Of a stretch of DNA of 64,000 nt, positions 34,999-44,439 are shown in pieces; the first letter of the stretch is position 1; each line of letters starts with the position of its first letter. The DNA comes from Trichormus variabilis 0441. Lineage in GTDB: Bacteria; Cyanobacteriota; Cyanobacteriia; Cyanobacteriales; Nostocaceae. Made by a program: the position numbers and the translations under genes. The stretch spans positions 1-64,000 of the forward strand of contig NZ_CP047242.1 of assembly GCF_009856605.1 (NCBI RefSeq), read 5' to 3'. Below the pieces are notes generated by a model, which was not told the DNA's origin, made no database searches, and worked only from the letters and a program-made list of their open reading frames with translations.

Positions 34999-37900
34999 AT
35001 GCACACTGAAATGACTAATCTGATTCGTATTTCTCCTCAACAAAAGCATTTATGGTTACAACAAAAAGATAATTATCAAGCTTACTGTACACAAATTGCT
35101 ATTAATATCACAGGGAATCTGAACTCAGATATTCTGAAATTAGCTTTAGCAAATCTTAGCGATCGCTATGAAATATTTCACACTGCTTTTCATTCTTTAC
35201 CAGGGATGAATATCCCATTCCAATCAATTAGCGATGCTCCAACTTACAACCATATTTCCCTAGCAGAATATGATTGGAGTCGTTTAAGTTCTCAGGTACA
35301 AAAAGCCAAAATCGATACACTTTTTCAAGATACCAGCCTCCGAGTTTTTGATTTTGAACAAGCGACAAATTTACATTTTATCTTAGGGAAGCTAGCGACA
35401 GATCAGCATATACTGTTTATCAGCTTGCCTGCTTTATATGCAGATAAGACAACACTCAACTATCTTATATGTGAAATCGGTCGTGCTTATACAGCTTGTT
35501 TAGATGGCGAAGAAATTTCTGAGGAAGTAATGCAATATGCAGATGTCTCTGAATGGCTGAATGAATTATTAGAATCTGAGGATACAGAAACAGCTAGAAA
35601 TTATTGGCAACAACAAGATATTTCTTCTGTGTTAAATTTGCGAATTCCTTTTGAAATCAAAAATGATCATCAGTCATCCGGAGAAATTAGCTTTGCACCT
35701 CAGTCGCTGTGTTTAGCGATGAACCGCGATACAGTAGAAAAACTAGAAATTCTCCAAGAAAGTTATCATACTTCAACAGAAGCTATTTTATTAGCTTGTT
35801 GGCAAGTGCTACTGTGGCGGTTAAGCGGTCAGTCGGAAATTGTGATTGGGGCGGCTGGCGATGGACGCGAATATGATGAATTAAAAGGAGTTTTTGGACT
35901 TTTAACTAAATATTTACCGATTCACTCCCGCTTAGAGGATGCTTTAAAATTCTCAGAACTGATGGAAAGAGTTTCTGAGTCTTTGCGGTTTGTAAAAAAA
36001 TGGCAAGAGTATTTTAACTGGGAGAATTTCATCTCTACTAATGAGAAATTTGCTGCTCGCCCCTTTTTCCCATTCTGCTTTGATTTTACACAACAGTCAC
36101 AGAGCTATGTAAATGGAAATATTGCCTTTTCGGAATATAAAAAATCTGCCAACATCGACAAATTCCAAATTAAGCTATCTAGCGGTTATAGCCAAGATAA
36201 TTTGGTGGTGAATTTTGATTACGATGCTAACTTATTTTCGGAGGATAGTATCAAAATTCTCGCGGAACAATATCTAACATTAATCGCAAGTGTCACTTAT
36301 AACCCAGAAGCAGCAATCATTGATTTAAATATGATCAGTGAAAGCGATCGCCAGAAATTATTGATTGATTTTAACAATACAAAAATAGAGTTTCCCCACG
36401 ATAAATGTCTTCATGAACTATTTGCCGCACAAGTAGAACGTACCCCCAACAACATCGCCGTTGAATTCAATCACGAATCCCTCACTTATGCCCAACTAAA
36501 CGCCAAATCCAACCAGCTAGCGCATCATCTCCAAAAATTAGGAGTAAAACCAGAAGTATTGGTGGGAATTTGTGTAGAACGTTCCTTAGATATGCTGATT
36601 GGTATCCTGGGTATTCTCAAAGCTGGTGGTGCATATATACCATTCGATCCCACCTATCCCCAAGAACGACTGGGATTTATGTTAGAAGATGCTCAAATTC
36701 CCATCCTGTTAACGCAACAAAGACTGGTAGATAAATTTGTTGAACATAAAACCCAGATAATTTGTCTGGATCGAGACTTACCAGAAAATGCCACCCTCAG
36801 CATTGACAACCCTGTCAGCAATGTTACATCAGAAAATTTAGCTTATATCATTTACACCTCTGGTTCTACAGGAAAACCCAAGGGAACGATGATTCCCCAC
36901 AGAGGCTTAGTTAACTACCTGAGTTGGTGTACAAATGCTTATGCGTTAGCCCAAGGTTATGGTGCGCCAGTACAATCTTCCATCGGGTTTGACGCGACAA
37001 TTACCAGCTTATTCTCACCGTTATTAGTCGGAAAAAGGGTTGTATTGTTACCTGAGAAGGAAGAAATTGAAGCCTTGTCAGCACTTTTACAGTCTGATCA
37101 AAACTATAGCTTGGTGAAAATTACACCAGCGCACCTGGAAATGCTCAATCAAATGTTACCTAACCATAAAGGTGTCACGGAAACAAGAGCATTAATCATC
37201 GGTGGTGAAGCATTATTGGGTAAAAGCTTGAACTTTTGGCGCGATAATGCCCCAAAGACCAGAATCATTAACGAATATGGCCCCACCGAAACTGTTGTTG
37301 GTTGTTGTGTTTATGAGGTTGATGAGCAAACTTCTTTATCAGGTGCAATTTTAATTGGTCGCCCCATTGCAAATACTCAACTTTATTTGCTGGATGACAA
37401 GCAAAAACTTGTACCAATCGGTGTTCCCGGCGAATTATATATTGGTGGTGCAGGAGTAGCTAGGGGCTATCTCAATCGTCCAGAATTAACACAACAGCGA
37501 TTTATCCCTAATCCTTTTAGCGATGAACCTAATTCTCGCCTATACAAGACAGGAGATTTAGCGCGATATTTACCTGATGGTAATATTGAGTACCTCGGAC
37601 GCATTGACCATCAAGTGAAAATTCGTGGTTTCCGTATTGAATTAGAAGAAATTGAGTCCTTACTAGCCCAACATCCCCTAGTAAATGCTGTCACTGTAAT
37701 TGCGAGAGAAGACCAACCTGGAGATAAGCGGTTGGTAGGCTATATTGTACCGAAAGAGCAAGCCCCCACCAGTAGCGAACTGCGCCAATTTTTACAGTCC
37801 AAGTTACCCGAATACATGATACCCTCTGCCTTTGTGATGCTAGAGGTCATCCCTCTCACCACTCATGGTAAGGTAGACCGCCAAGCCCTACCGCAACCCG

Positions 37901-39036
37901 ATACATCCCGTCTAGATACACTCAAAGTAGAATTTATCGCACCACGCGATCGCCTAGAACTAAAATTAGCCAATATTTGGGAAAATCTACTCAATGTCCA
38001 TCCTATAGGTATCAAAGATAGCTTTTTTGAACTCGGTGGTCACTCTCTGCTGGCTGTGCGCTTGATGGCTCATATTAACCAAGAGTTTGGTAAAAACTTA
38101 GCCTTAGCCACACTTTTCCAAAACCCCACAATCGAAAAATTGGCTAATCTGCTTCGCCAAACATCAGAAATCTCATCTTGGTCTCCCTTAGTAGAAATTC
38201 AAACAGGTAATTCCCAGTATCCTTTCTTCTGCTTACCTGGAGGCGGTGGTAATGTCCTTTATTTACATGAGTTGGCGCGTGATTTAGGTTCTGAGCAAAC
38301 ATTTTACGGTTTACAAGCGCCAGGTTTAAATGGAGAATCAGACCCCTTGACTAGTGTTGAAGAGATGGCGGCTTATTACATCCAGGCTATACAAAGCGTG
38401 CAGCCGGAAGGGCCATATTTTCTCGGTGGTCACTCCTTTGGGGGTATTGTGGCCTATGAAATAGCTCAACAGTTAGTCAAATCCGGACATGAGGTGGCTT
38501 TAGTGGCGATTTTAGACGCTCCAGCCCCAGTTGCTAGTGACAAACCTATATATATTGATGTTGATGATGCAACGCGATTGACCGAAACTGCTCGCCTGAT
38601 TGAACGTTGGGCAGGTAAAAGCTTAAATATCAGCTATGAAATACTCCAGCCACTAGAACTCGACGCACAATTGGAATATCTCAAAGAACAATTAATTGCC
38701 GTTGGTTTACTCCCGACTGGTACTGAGACAAAGCAAGTGCGTGGGTTGGTGCAAGTGTTCGAGACCAATCTGCAAGCTAGTATCAAATATTCACCACAGG
38801 AAGTTTATCCCCATCGCCTGACACTGCTGCGGGCTAGGGAAGTGAACGCAGAGGATGCGGCACTATTAACTGAGTTGCGCCAAGATCCCGCCTGGGGATG
38901 GGGTCAGTTTTCGACTGAAAAAGTCGATATTCACATTGTTCCAGGCGATCATATGACGATGATGACTCAACCCCACATCTCATCGGTTGCCAAACAACTA
39001 AGAATCTGCATTGAGCAAACAAATGTAGGTTCATGA
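34999..39036 (+). CDS. Terminal NRPS: inactive C-like (interface-type) domain, A, PCP, TE
   Basis: A 1345-residue synthetase. Residues 1-440 have a condensation fold (RISPQQKHLWLQQKDNYQAY) but the active-site motif HHxxxDG is replaced by SLPALYADK at 142-150, so it cannot condense. The A domain (about 455-960) has YTSGSTGKPKG, and specificity residues read by hand as DATKIGEVGK, one position from the known Asn code DLTKIGEVGK. PCP Ser1016 lies in GGHSLLA. The type I thioesterase has GGHSFGG with Ser1146 and His1318 in PGDHMTM. It should load Asn, receive the chain from the last C domain of the upstream protein, and release or cyclise the product. The dead C-like domain beside a SyrP-type hydroxylase matches the interface-domain arrangement described for siderophore synthetases. 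Confidence 0.9.
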   Translation: MHTEMTNLIRISPQQKHLWLQQKDNYQAYCTQIAINITGNLNSDILKLALANLSDRYEIFHTAFHSLPGMNIPFQSISDAPTYNHISLAEYDWSRLSSQVQKAKIDTLFQDTSLRVFDFEQATNLHFILGKLATDQHILFISLPALYADKTTLNYLICEIGRAYTACLDGEEISEEVMQYADVSEWLNELLESEDTETARNYWQQQDISSVLNLRIPFEIKNDHQSSGEISFAPQSLCLAMNRDTVEKLEILQESYHTSTEAILLACWQVLLWRLSGQSEIVIGAAGDGREYDELKGVFGLLTKYLPIHSRLEDALKFSELMERVSESLRFVKKWQEYFNWENFISTNEKFAARPFFPFCFDFTQQSQSYVNGNIAFSEYKKSANIDKFQIKLSSGYSQDNLVVNFDYDANLFSEDSIKILAEQYLTLIASVTYNPEAAIIDLNMISESDRQKLLIDFNNTKIEFPHDKCLHELFAAQVERTPNNIAVEFNHESLTYAQLNAKSNQLAHHLQKLGVKPEVLVGICVERSLDMLIGILGILKAGGAYIPFDPTYPQERLGFMLEDAQIPILLTQQRLVDKFVEHKTQIICLDRDLPENATLSIDNPVSNVTSENLAYIIYTSGSTGKPKGTMIPHRGLVNYLSWCTNAYALAQGYGAPVQSSIGFDATITSLFSPLLVGKRVVLLPEKEEIEALSALLQSDQNYSLVKITPAHLEMLNQMLPNHKGVTETRALIIGGEALLGKSLNFWRDNAPKTRIINEYGPTETVVGCCVYEVDEQTSLSGAILIGRPIANTQLYLLDDKQKLVPIGVPGELYIGGAGVARGYLNRPELTQQRFIPNPFSDEPNSRLYKTGDLARYLPDGNIEYLGRIDHQVKIRGFRIELEEIESLLAQHPLVNAVTVIAREDQPGDKRLVGYIVPKEQAPTSSELRQFLQSKLPEYMIPSAFVMLEVIPLTTHGKVDRQALPQPDTSRLDTLKVEFIAPRDRLELKLANIWENLLNVHPIGIKDSFFELGGHSLLAVRLMAHINQEFGKNLALATLFQNPTIEKLANLLRQTSEISSWSPLVEIQTGNSQYPFFCLPGGGGNVLYLHELARDLGSEQTFYGLQAPGLNGESDPLTSVEEMAAYYIQAIQSVQPEGPYFLGGHSFGGIVAYEIAQQLVKSGHEVALVAILDAPAPVASDKPIYIDVDDATRLTETARLIERWAGKSLNISYEILQPLELDAQLEYLKEQLIAVGLLPTGTETKQVRGLVQVFETNLQASIKYSPQEVYPHRLTLLRAREVNAEDAALLTELRQDPAWGWGQFSTEKVDIHIVPGDHMTMMTQPHISSVAKQLRICIEQTNVGS

Positions 39037-39047
39037 GGAGTGTCGAA

Positions 39048-40364
39048 ATGACCCAACATCCAAAAAATACAGGAATGCAAACTTTTACCATCATCTGGTT
39101 TGGACAGATGATTTCCCTCATCGGCTCGCAGCTAACTAATTTTGCCTTGGGTGTATGGGTATACCAGCGAACTGGCTCAGTCACACAGTTCGCCTTGATT
39201 TCCCTCTTTACCAGCTTGCCCATGATTCTGATTTCTCCCGTAGCTGGCACGCTGGTAGACCAATTCCCCCGTCGTTGGATGATGTTATTTAGTGACTTAG
39301 GAGCAGGTATTTCTACGGGGGTAATTGCAATTTTGTTAGCTACAGGCGATTTGGCTACTTGGCATATATACGTGGGTGCTGCTATTAGTTCCTGCTTTGG
39401 TGCTTTTCAATGGCCAGCTTATACAGCAGCTACTACCTTGCTTGTCCCACCAGAAAAACTGGCACGAGCTAACGGTATGTTGCAAGTGGGGGAAGCCGCA
39501 GGTCGGTTAGTTGCACCAATGTTAGGAGGTATACTGCTGCTGTTTCTGGAAATTGATGGCATTATCTTTATTGACTTTGCGACATTTCTGTTTGCTTTGA
39601 GTACTCTGTTACTAGCTCCGTTTCCCAAGCAGTACATTGATAGACATCGCGCGGAAAAAACTCCTTGGTTGAAGGAAGCATCTTCCGGTTTGGTCTATCT
39701 AGTTAACAGAAGAGGACTGTTTGCACTACTACTGTTCTTTGCTGTGAACAATTTCCTAGTGGGAATTGTGCAGATGCTAATTACGCCGCTAGTATTGTCC
39801 TTTGGTTCGGCTACAGACTTGGGGACAATTATGACTACTGGCGGTATCGGAATGCTAGTAAGCAGCATCCTTGTCAGTACCGTGAGAATGCCACAGTATT
39901 TAGCTCTCAGTATCTTTACTTTTATGCTGCTAGGTGGGATCTGTATTACCTGTGCAGGGTTTTACCAATCGATTTTAGCCTTAGCGCTGATAGCTTTCCT
40001 GTTTTTCTTTGGTCTACCAATTATTAACAGTTCAGCCCAAGTTATTTTTCAAAAGAAAGTACCATCTAGTCTGCAAGGTCGAGTTTTTGCGACAATAGGA
40101 GCGATCGCTAACGCATCACAGCCTTTGGCTTACACTGTCGCTGGGCCATTAGCGGATAAAATCTTCGAGCCGTTAATGGCTCAGAATGGGCTGTTAGCAG
40201 AAAGTATGGGAAAAATTATTGGTGTTGGTCAAGGACGTGGTATCGGTCTGATGTTTATCGTGATGGGAATACTCACCGTATTGGCGACGATTATCGCCTA
40301 TCAGTATAAACCATTGAGACTTGTGGAAAGGCAACTGCCCGATGCCATGAATCCCAGTTGCTAG
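39048..40364 (+). CDS. MFS exporter, EntS-like
   Basis: A 12-helix major facilitator of about 438 residues. The start at 39048 is preferred because GGAG lies seven bases ahead; an ATG at 39033 that overlaps the NRPS stop is also possible. It opens FTIIWFGQMISLIGSQLTNF and has the loop DQFPRRWMM between helices 2 and 3, as in the MFS_3 group that includes the enterobactin exporter EntS. The C-terminal half contains FFFGLPIINSSAQVIFQKKV, a common signature in this group. Coupled to the terminal NRPS gene, it probably exports the product across the inner membrane. It may be redundant with the DevBCA set downstream. Confidence 0.85.
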   Translation: MTQHPKNTGMQTFTIIWFGQMISLIGSQLTNFALGVWVYQRTGSVTQFALISLFTSLPMILISPVAGTLVDQFPRRWMMLFSDLGAGISTGVIAILLATGDLATWHIYVGAAISSCFGAFQWPAYTAATTLLVPPEKLARANGMLQVGEAAGRLVAPMLGGILLLFLEIDGIIFIDFATFLFALSTLLLAPFPKQYIDRHRAEKTPWLKEASSGLVYLVNRRGLFALLLFFAVNNFLVGIVQMLITPLVLSFGSATDLGTIMTTGGIGMLVSSILVSTVRMPQYLALSIFTFMLLGGICITCAGFYQSILALALIAFLFFFGLPIINSSAQVIFQKKVPSSLQGRVFATIGAIANASQPLAYTVAGPLADKIFEPLMAQNGLLAESMGKIIGVGQGRGIGLMFIVMGILTVLATIIAYQYKPLRLVERQLPDAMNPSC

Positions 40365-40470
40365 TACCAGTGTAAATTCAAAATGAATCTTCCAAGGGAA
40401 TAGTGCAAGTCATACCATTTCACTTTTAGGGGATGCAGAGAAAGCAGAACAAGCAGAGGGAGTTATACCA

Positions 40471-40488
40471 ATTCAAAATTCAAAATTC
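40471..40488. repeat. ATTCAAA heptad repeat
   Basis: Two and a half tandem ATTCAAA units, a short tandemly repeated sequence widespread in Nostoc-type genomes. Similar runs occur near 60729-60746 and 62942-62964. Confidence 0.6.
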
Positions 40489-40493
40489 GTCTT

Positions 40494-40537
40494 GGAAAGT
40501 TTGCTCAACGGGGGGAACCCCCGCACCGCAACTTTCC
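40494..40537. repeat. Small dispersed palindromic repeat
   Basis: GGAAAGTTTGC and GCAACTTTCC outer arms with an inner GGGGGAACCCCC-type palindrome. This is the layout of the small dispersed repeats seen in cyanobacterial intergenic DNA. Confidence 0.5.
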
Positions 40538-40851
40538 GCAAAATTCAAAATTAAGAAACCTATATTTTGCAAAGGTTTCTGGGTTCGGATTTGTATCAGA
40601 ATTTTAGTGAAATGGTATTAGTCGTCTCAGGATTTTTGTGAAATGGCATAACCAGGCTAATTCTCCCTGTTTCCTGTTCCATTTCTCAAGTATCTAGTCA
40701 AGCAACTGCATAAAACAATTGGGTTACCCCCTATCAAGATAAAGGAGCAAATCAAGTTAATTAATGCTCCAGAAAATTAGCCGAATAACCAGAATAATCA
40801 CGAATTACCCACACCCACAATCGCAAGCATATTAATTGAGGTTAACCTCCA

Positions 40852-42078
40852 ATGGACATTTTTCGCAAACCAATAAAATTTGATCCAAAATCCAAAAAAT
40901 TGACACTAGCTTTCATAGTTCCTGTAGGATTAGCGGCTATTGGTGTACCAGCATATATTTTTGCTACTAGCTCAAATTTTACTTGGCAATCTACAAAGCA
41001 GAGTCATGTGACCCCAAAAGTTGTAGTTCAAAAGCCTGTAATCCCTACAGTGGCAGCTTTAGGACGTATTCAAACCAAGGATAAAATCATTAACTTATCT
41101 GGGCCATCAGCTTTGCAGACTGCCAGGTTAGATCAGGTTTTGGTCAAAGAAGGGGATAATGTTCGTCGCGGACAACTCATTGCTGTGTTGGATAACGTCA
41201 GTCAACTGCAAACAACTCTAGCAAAAGCCCAAATGGGTGTTCGAGTTGCTCAATCACAACTAAGTCAAGCCCAAGCAGGAACTACAAAACAAGGAGAAAT
41301 TGCTGCTCAACAAGCACGCATTGCCAGTTTACAAGCCCAGTTTCAAGGGGATATTAACATTCACAAGTCTAAGATTGCTGGCTTAGAAGCACAATTGAGA
41401 AATGCTGAAACGGAATATGGACGTTTTCGGTCGTTGTATGAGCAGGGTGCTATATCTGCGGTCACAAAAGATACTAAATTACTAGCCGTAGAAACTTTGC
41501 AAGCACAACTCAAGGAAGCTCAAAGTTCTCTCAACCAAACTTTATCATCGTTTCCCAAACAGATTCAAGAAGCTAAAGCTAGTTTGGCAGAGTTAAAAGA
41601 AGTTCGTCCTGTAGATGTGCAGGTGGCTCAAAGTGAGTTAGAAAGAGCCAAGGCTGCTGTTTTAGAAGCAAAAGCTAATTTAGCCCTAGCTTATGTGCGA
41701 TCGCCCATGAATGCAAAAATTTTAAAGGTCAATACTTTTCCAGGAGAAACTATTAGCGAAAAGGGCATAGTTGAGTTAGCTCAGACTCAACAGATGTATG
41801 TTGTTGCAGAAATTTATGAAACTGATGTTAGCAAAATTAAAATAGGTCAAAAAGCAGAAATATCGAGTAAAGCACTACCTAAAGGCATGATTGGAACTGT
41901 GGAAAAAATCGGTGTCCAAATAGGTAAGAGAAATGTGGTAAACAATGACCCTTCAATCAATATAGACTCAAGAGTTGCAGAAATCAAAATTCGTTTAGAC
42001 CCGGCTGATACTAAGGAAGCCGCTAATTTTATTAATCTGCAAGTTGATGTCAAAATTAAAAACACTACTACCGTTTAA
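40852..42078 (+). CDS. devB: DevB-like membrane fusion protein
   Basis: A 408-residue HlyD-family periplasmic adaptor. One N-terminal membrane anchor (about residues 17-37) is followed by a biotinyl-lipoyl-like strand region (GPSALQTARLDQVLVKEGDN), a long coiled coil of about 150 residues rich in AQ/QA and LEAQL motifs, and a beta-barrel part (TQQMYVVAEIYETDVSKIKI). It has the DevB layout used with DevC, DevA and TolC in cyanobacterial glycolipid and lipopeptide export. The devC-like gene follows after 22 bases. Being inside the lipopeptide cluster, it probably serves that product rather than heterocyst glycolipids. Confidence 0.88.
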   Translation: MDIFRKPIKFDPKSKKLTLAFIVPVGLAAIGVPAYIFATSSNFTWQSTKQSHVTPKVVVQKPVIPTVAALGRIQTKDKIINLSGPSALQTARLDQVLVKEGDNVRRGQLIAVLDNVSQLQTTLAKAQMGVRVAQSQLSQAQAGTTKQGEIAAQQARIASLQAQFQGDINIHKSKIAGLEAQLRNAETEYGRFRSLYEQGAISAVTKDTKLLAVETLQAQLKEAQSSLNQTLSSFPKQIQEAKASLAELKEVRPVDVQVAQSELERAKAAVLEAKANLALAYVRSPMNAKILKVNTFPGETISEKGIVELAQTQQMYVVAEIYETDVSKIKIGQKAEISSKALPKGMIGTVEKIGVQIGKRNVVNNDPSINIDSRVAEIKIRLDPADTKEAANFINLQVDVKIKNTTTV

Positions 42079-42100
42079 ATTTATATAAAAATCTTAAATT

Positions 42101-43258
42101 ATGGCTGCTATTACTCCCGTTGCTTGGTTACAACTAATTCATCGTAAACCTCGTTTATTAGTTACCATTACTGGCGTTACTTTTGCAGTAATGTTGATGT
42201 TCATTCAATTGGGTTTTAGAGACGGACTTTTTGAAGATGCTGTTGTATTTCATAAACAAATTCAAGCGGATTTAGTATTACTGCATCGTGATACAGAGCG
42301 TTTTTTTGATATGAAGGTGTTTCCGCGACGCTATCTGTATAACATCTCGGCTGTGGATGGGATAGAATCGGTTAATCCTTTCTATTTTTCGGTTACTAAC
42401 TTCAAAAATCCTGAAACTTTTGTCAGCAGACCAATTGCGATCGCTGGTTTTACACCTGATCAACCTGTGTTTAATTTACCAGAAGTCAACCAACAAGCAG
42501 AAGTAATTAAAGCTGCTAATACCATATTATTTGACCGACTGTCTCGACCTGAATTTGGTTCCATTGTTGAGAATTTAGAGAAACATGGCGAAGTAACAAC
42601 AGATGTATCCAATCGCCAAATTAAAGTGAGAGGATTATTTTCTCTAGGAGGTGGTGTAATGACAGCAGATGGTGTGATTATCACCAGTGATTTAACCTTT
42701 TCTGAAATTTTAAATCACCCATTAGAAAAAGTGCAGATGGGAGTGATTAAAGTTAAACCTGGTGTTGACCCACAAAGTATCATCAAAAAAGTCTCACAAG
42801 ACTTACCTCAAGAACTAAAAATTATGACTCTAGCAGATTATATCCAACTAGAGAAAGATATTTTAGCACAATCCACACCCATTGGATTCATTTTTAATAT
42901 GGGAACAGTTATTGGTTGTGTATTCGGTGGGATTATTGTTTATCAAATTCTCTACACACAAATTTCTGATAGCATATTTATCTACGCTACATTTAAAGCT
43001 ATTGGATATGCAAATTCATACCTAGTAAAGGTAGTTTTACAACAAGCATTTTTAATGTCCTTAATTGGATATATCCCTGGGTTCGCTATTTGTATGTATC
43101 TCTATAGCTTTGTTCAAGAAGCTACTCGTCTACCGATGATTATGACTATCACTAGGGGGGTGATGGTGATGTTACTCACAATTATTATGTGTTCTATTGC
43201 TGGGATGCTAGCGATGAATAAACTACGTTCTGCTGATCCAGCCGAACTTTTTGGCTAA
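42101..43258 (+). CDS. devC: DevC-like ABC exporter permease
   Basis: A 385-residue MacB/FtsX-type permease. One N-terminal membrane helix (residues about 18-38, LLVTITGVTFAVMLMFIQLG) is followed by a large periplasmic domain and three C-terminal helices (about 262-285, 315-340 and 350-370). The RDGLFEDAVVFHKQIQADLV and SPSF-like family stretches fit DevC. It pairs with the adaptor upstream and the ATPase downstream. A MITE of 184 bases has inserted between this gene and the ATPase gene, so the operon is now split by a 395-base gap. Confidence 0.88.
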   Translation: MAAITPVAWLQLIHRKPRLLVTITGVTFAVMLMFIQLGFRDGLFEDAVVFHKQIQADLVLLHRDTERFFDMKVFPRRYLYNISAVDGIESVNPFYFSVTNFKNPETFVSRPIAIAGFTPDQPVFNLPEVNQQAEVIKAANTILFDRLSRPEFGSIVENLEKHGEVTTDVSNRQIKVRGLFSLGGGVMTADGVIITSDLTFSEILNHPLEKVQMGVIKVKPGVDPQSIIKKVSQDLPQELKIMTLADYIQLEKDILAQSTPIGFIFNMGTVIGCVFGGIIVYQILYTQISDSIFIYATFKAIGYANSYLVKVVLQQAFLMSLIGYIPGFAICMYLYSFVQEATRLPMIMTITRGVMVMLLTIIMCSIAGMLAMNKLRSADPAELFG

Positions 43259-43415
43259 ATTCAAGTCCTGCTTTCCCTTCAATGTTGGATTTGAAATTGT
43301 CAATTTTAGATTATATTGTTCAAGCTAAAATCCTGTTTTAAAAGTTACATCTGTCTCTGAATCACTACACTAACGCAAAATCTAAAATCTAAAGTTCTGC
43401 TGTTTTTGGCTTTAT

Positions 43416-43599
43416 AAAATAGAATTCAGAAGTCAGGAGCCAGAATTCAGCATAAATTCTGTGCAAGTGACGGATGAATATTGGTTTAAAACCGAGTGGA
43501 ATTGTGGGCGAAAAAAAAATCAAATACCCTTCCTCATTTAAACTCCATCCCGTTATGGGTGGAGTATTGTGAATTCTGAATTCTGTCTTCTGACTCCTT
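43416..43599. mobile_element. MITE family 1, copy B, in the devC-devA gap
   Basis: A 184-base non-coding element flanked by TTTAT on both sides (43411-43415 and 43600-43604). It matches the reverse complement of 7275-7529 over nearly its whole length, without the 74-base inner repeat. Ends carry AGAATTCAGAAGTCAGGAGCC and the inverted-like GAATTCTGTCTTCTGACTCC in two pieces. It breaks the devBCA gene order but no coding frame. Confidence 0.85.
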
Positions 43600-43653
43600 T
43601 TTATCGCCACAACAAATACTGATGCAGTTTAATTGAATTTTTAGGTCATAATC

Positions 43654-44349
43654 ATGTCTCAATCTTCTATCATCTCTGTTCAGCACCTTAACCACTACTT
43701 TGGTAAAGGTTCATTACGAAAACAGGTTTTATTTGATATTAGTTTATCAATTAATCCTGGTGAAATTGTAATTTTGACTGGCCCTTCTGGTTCTGGAAAA
43801 ACAACTTTGTTAAGCCTGATGGCTGGTTTACGGAGTGTACAAGAAGGTAGCGTTAAAGTTTTTGGTAAAGAAGTATATCGAGCTGGTAATAAAAAGTTAC
43901 TGCAACTACGTCGTCAAATTGGATATGTGTTTCAAAAACATAACTTAGTTCCCTTTCTCACTGCTAGCCAAAATGTACAAATGACTATGGAATTAGCTCG
44001 TAATATGTCTCGTAAAGAAATGTGCTGTCGAGCAGAAGCTATGCTGGAATTAGTGGGTTTAAATCACCGTATTCATTATTATCCAGATCAACTTTCTGAA
44101 GGACAAAAACAACGTGTAGCATTTGCACGGGCATTAGTTACTCAACCCCAATTAATTCTAGCTGATGAACCAACAGCATCGCTAGATAAAAATAGCACTC
44201 AGATAGTCGTTGAGACATTAAAAGAACGTGCCAAATATCAAGGCTGTTCCATTCTTTTAATCACTCATGATAATCGCATTCTGGATATGGCTGATCGCAT
44301 CATTTATATGGAAGATGGTTACTTAAAGAATGATGTCCGTGCTGCTTAA
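43654..44349 (+). CDS. devA: DevA-like ABC exporter ATPase
   Basis: A 231-residue ATP-binding subunit. Walker A is GPSGSGKTT, the Q loop sits in GYVFQKHNLVPFL, the signature is LSEGQKQRVAFARAL and Walker B is LILADEPTASLD, followed by the H loop ITHD. The signature LSEGQ replaces the usual LSGGQ, which is seen in some DevA/LolD relatives. It should power the DevB-DevC exporter. A kinase gene begins about 90 bases after its stop. The promoter for this gene may lie in or be affected by the MITE just upstream. Confidence 0.9.
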   Translation: MSQSSIISVQHLNHYFGKGSLRKQVLFDISLSINPGEIVILTGPSGSGKTTLLSLMAGLRSVQEGSVKVFGKEVYRAGNKKLLQLRRQIGYVFQKHNLVPFLTASQNVQMTMELARNMSRKEMCCRAEAMLELVGLNHRIHYYPDQLSEGQKQRVAFARALVTQPQLILADEPTASLDKNSTQIVVETLKERAKYQGCSILLITHDNRILDMADRIIYMEDGYLKNDVRAA

Positions 44350-44439
44350 TTGATTTACTTAGACATTCGCGCACTGTACATTGTCTGCATAATTCTTGAG
44401 GATGCAACACTATTAAATAAAAAATCATGTTTACGCCAA

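Larger units (their letters stand above)
40365..40851. other. Repeat-rich spacer between the MFS and devB-like genes
   Basis: About 490 bases without a gene. It holds a heptad repeat ATTCAAA (40471-40488), a palindromic dispersed repeat with arms GGAAAGT / ACTTTCC around GGGGGAACCCCC-type sequence (40494-40537) and a small hairpin AGAAACCT / AGGTTTCT (40554-40580). The phrase TGAAATGG occurs twice around 40609-40647. No promoter could be picked with confidence. Confidence 0.5.

Noticed and set aside
40471..40488. Possible CRISPR array from repeated ATTCAAA
   Set aside because: Units are contiguous 7-base repeats with no spacers; typical short tandem repeats.
40852..44349. devBCA as the heterocyst glycolipid exporter itself
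   Set aside because: It lies within an NRPS/PKS cluster without hgl-type genes; a dedicated lipopeptide exporter is more likely.
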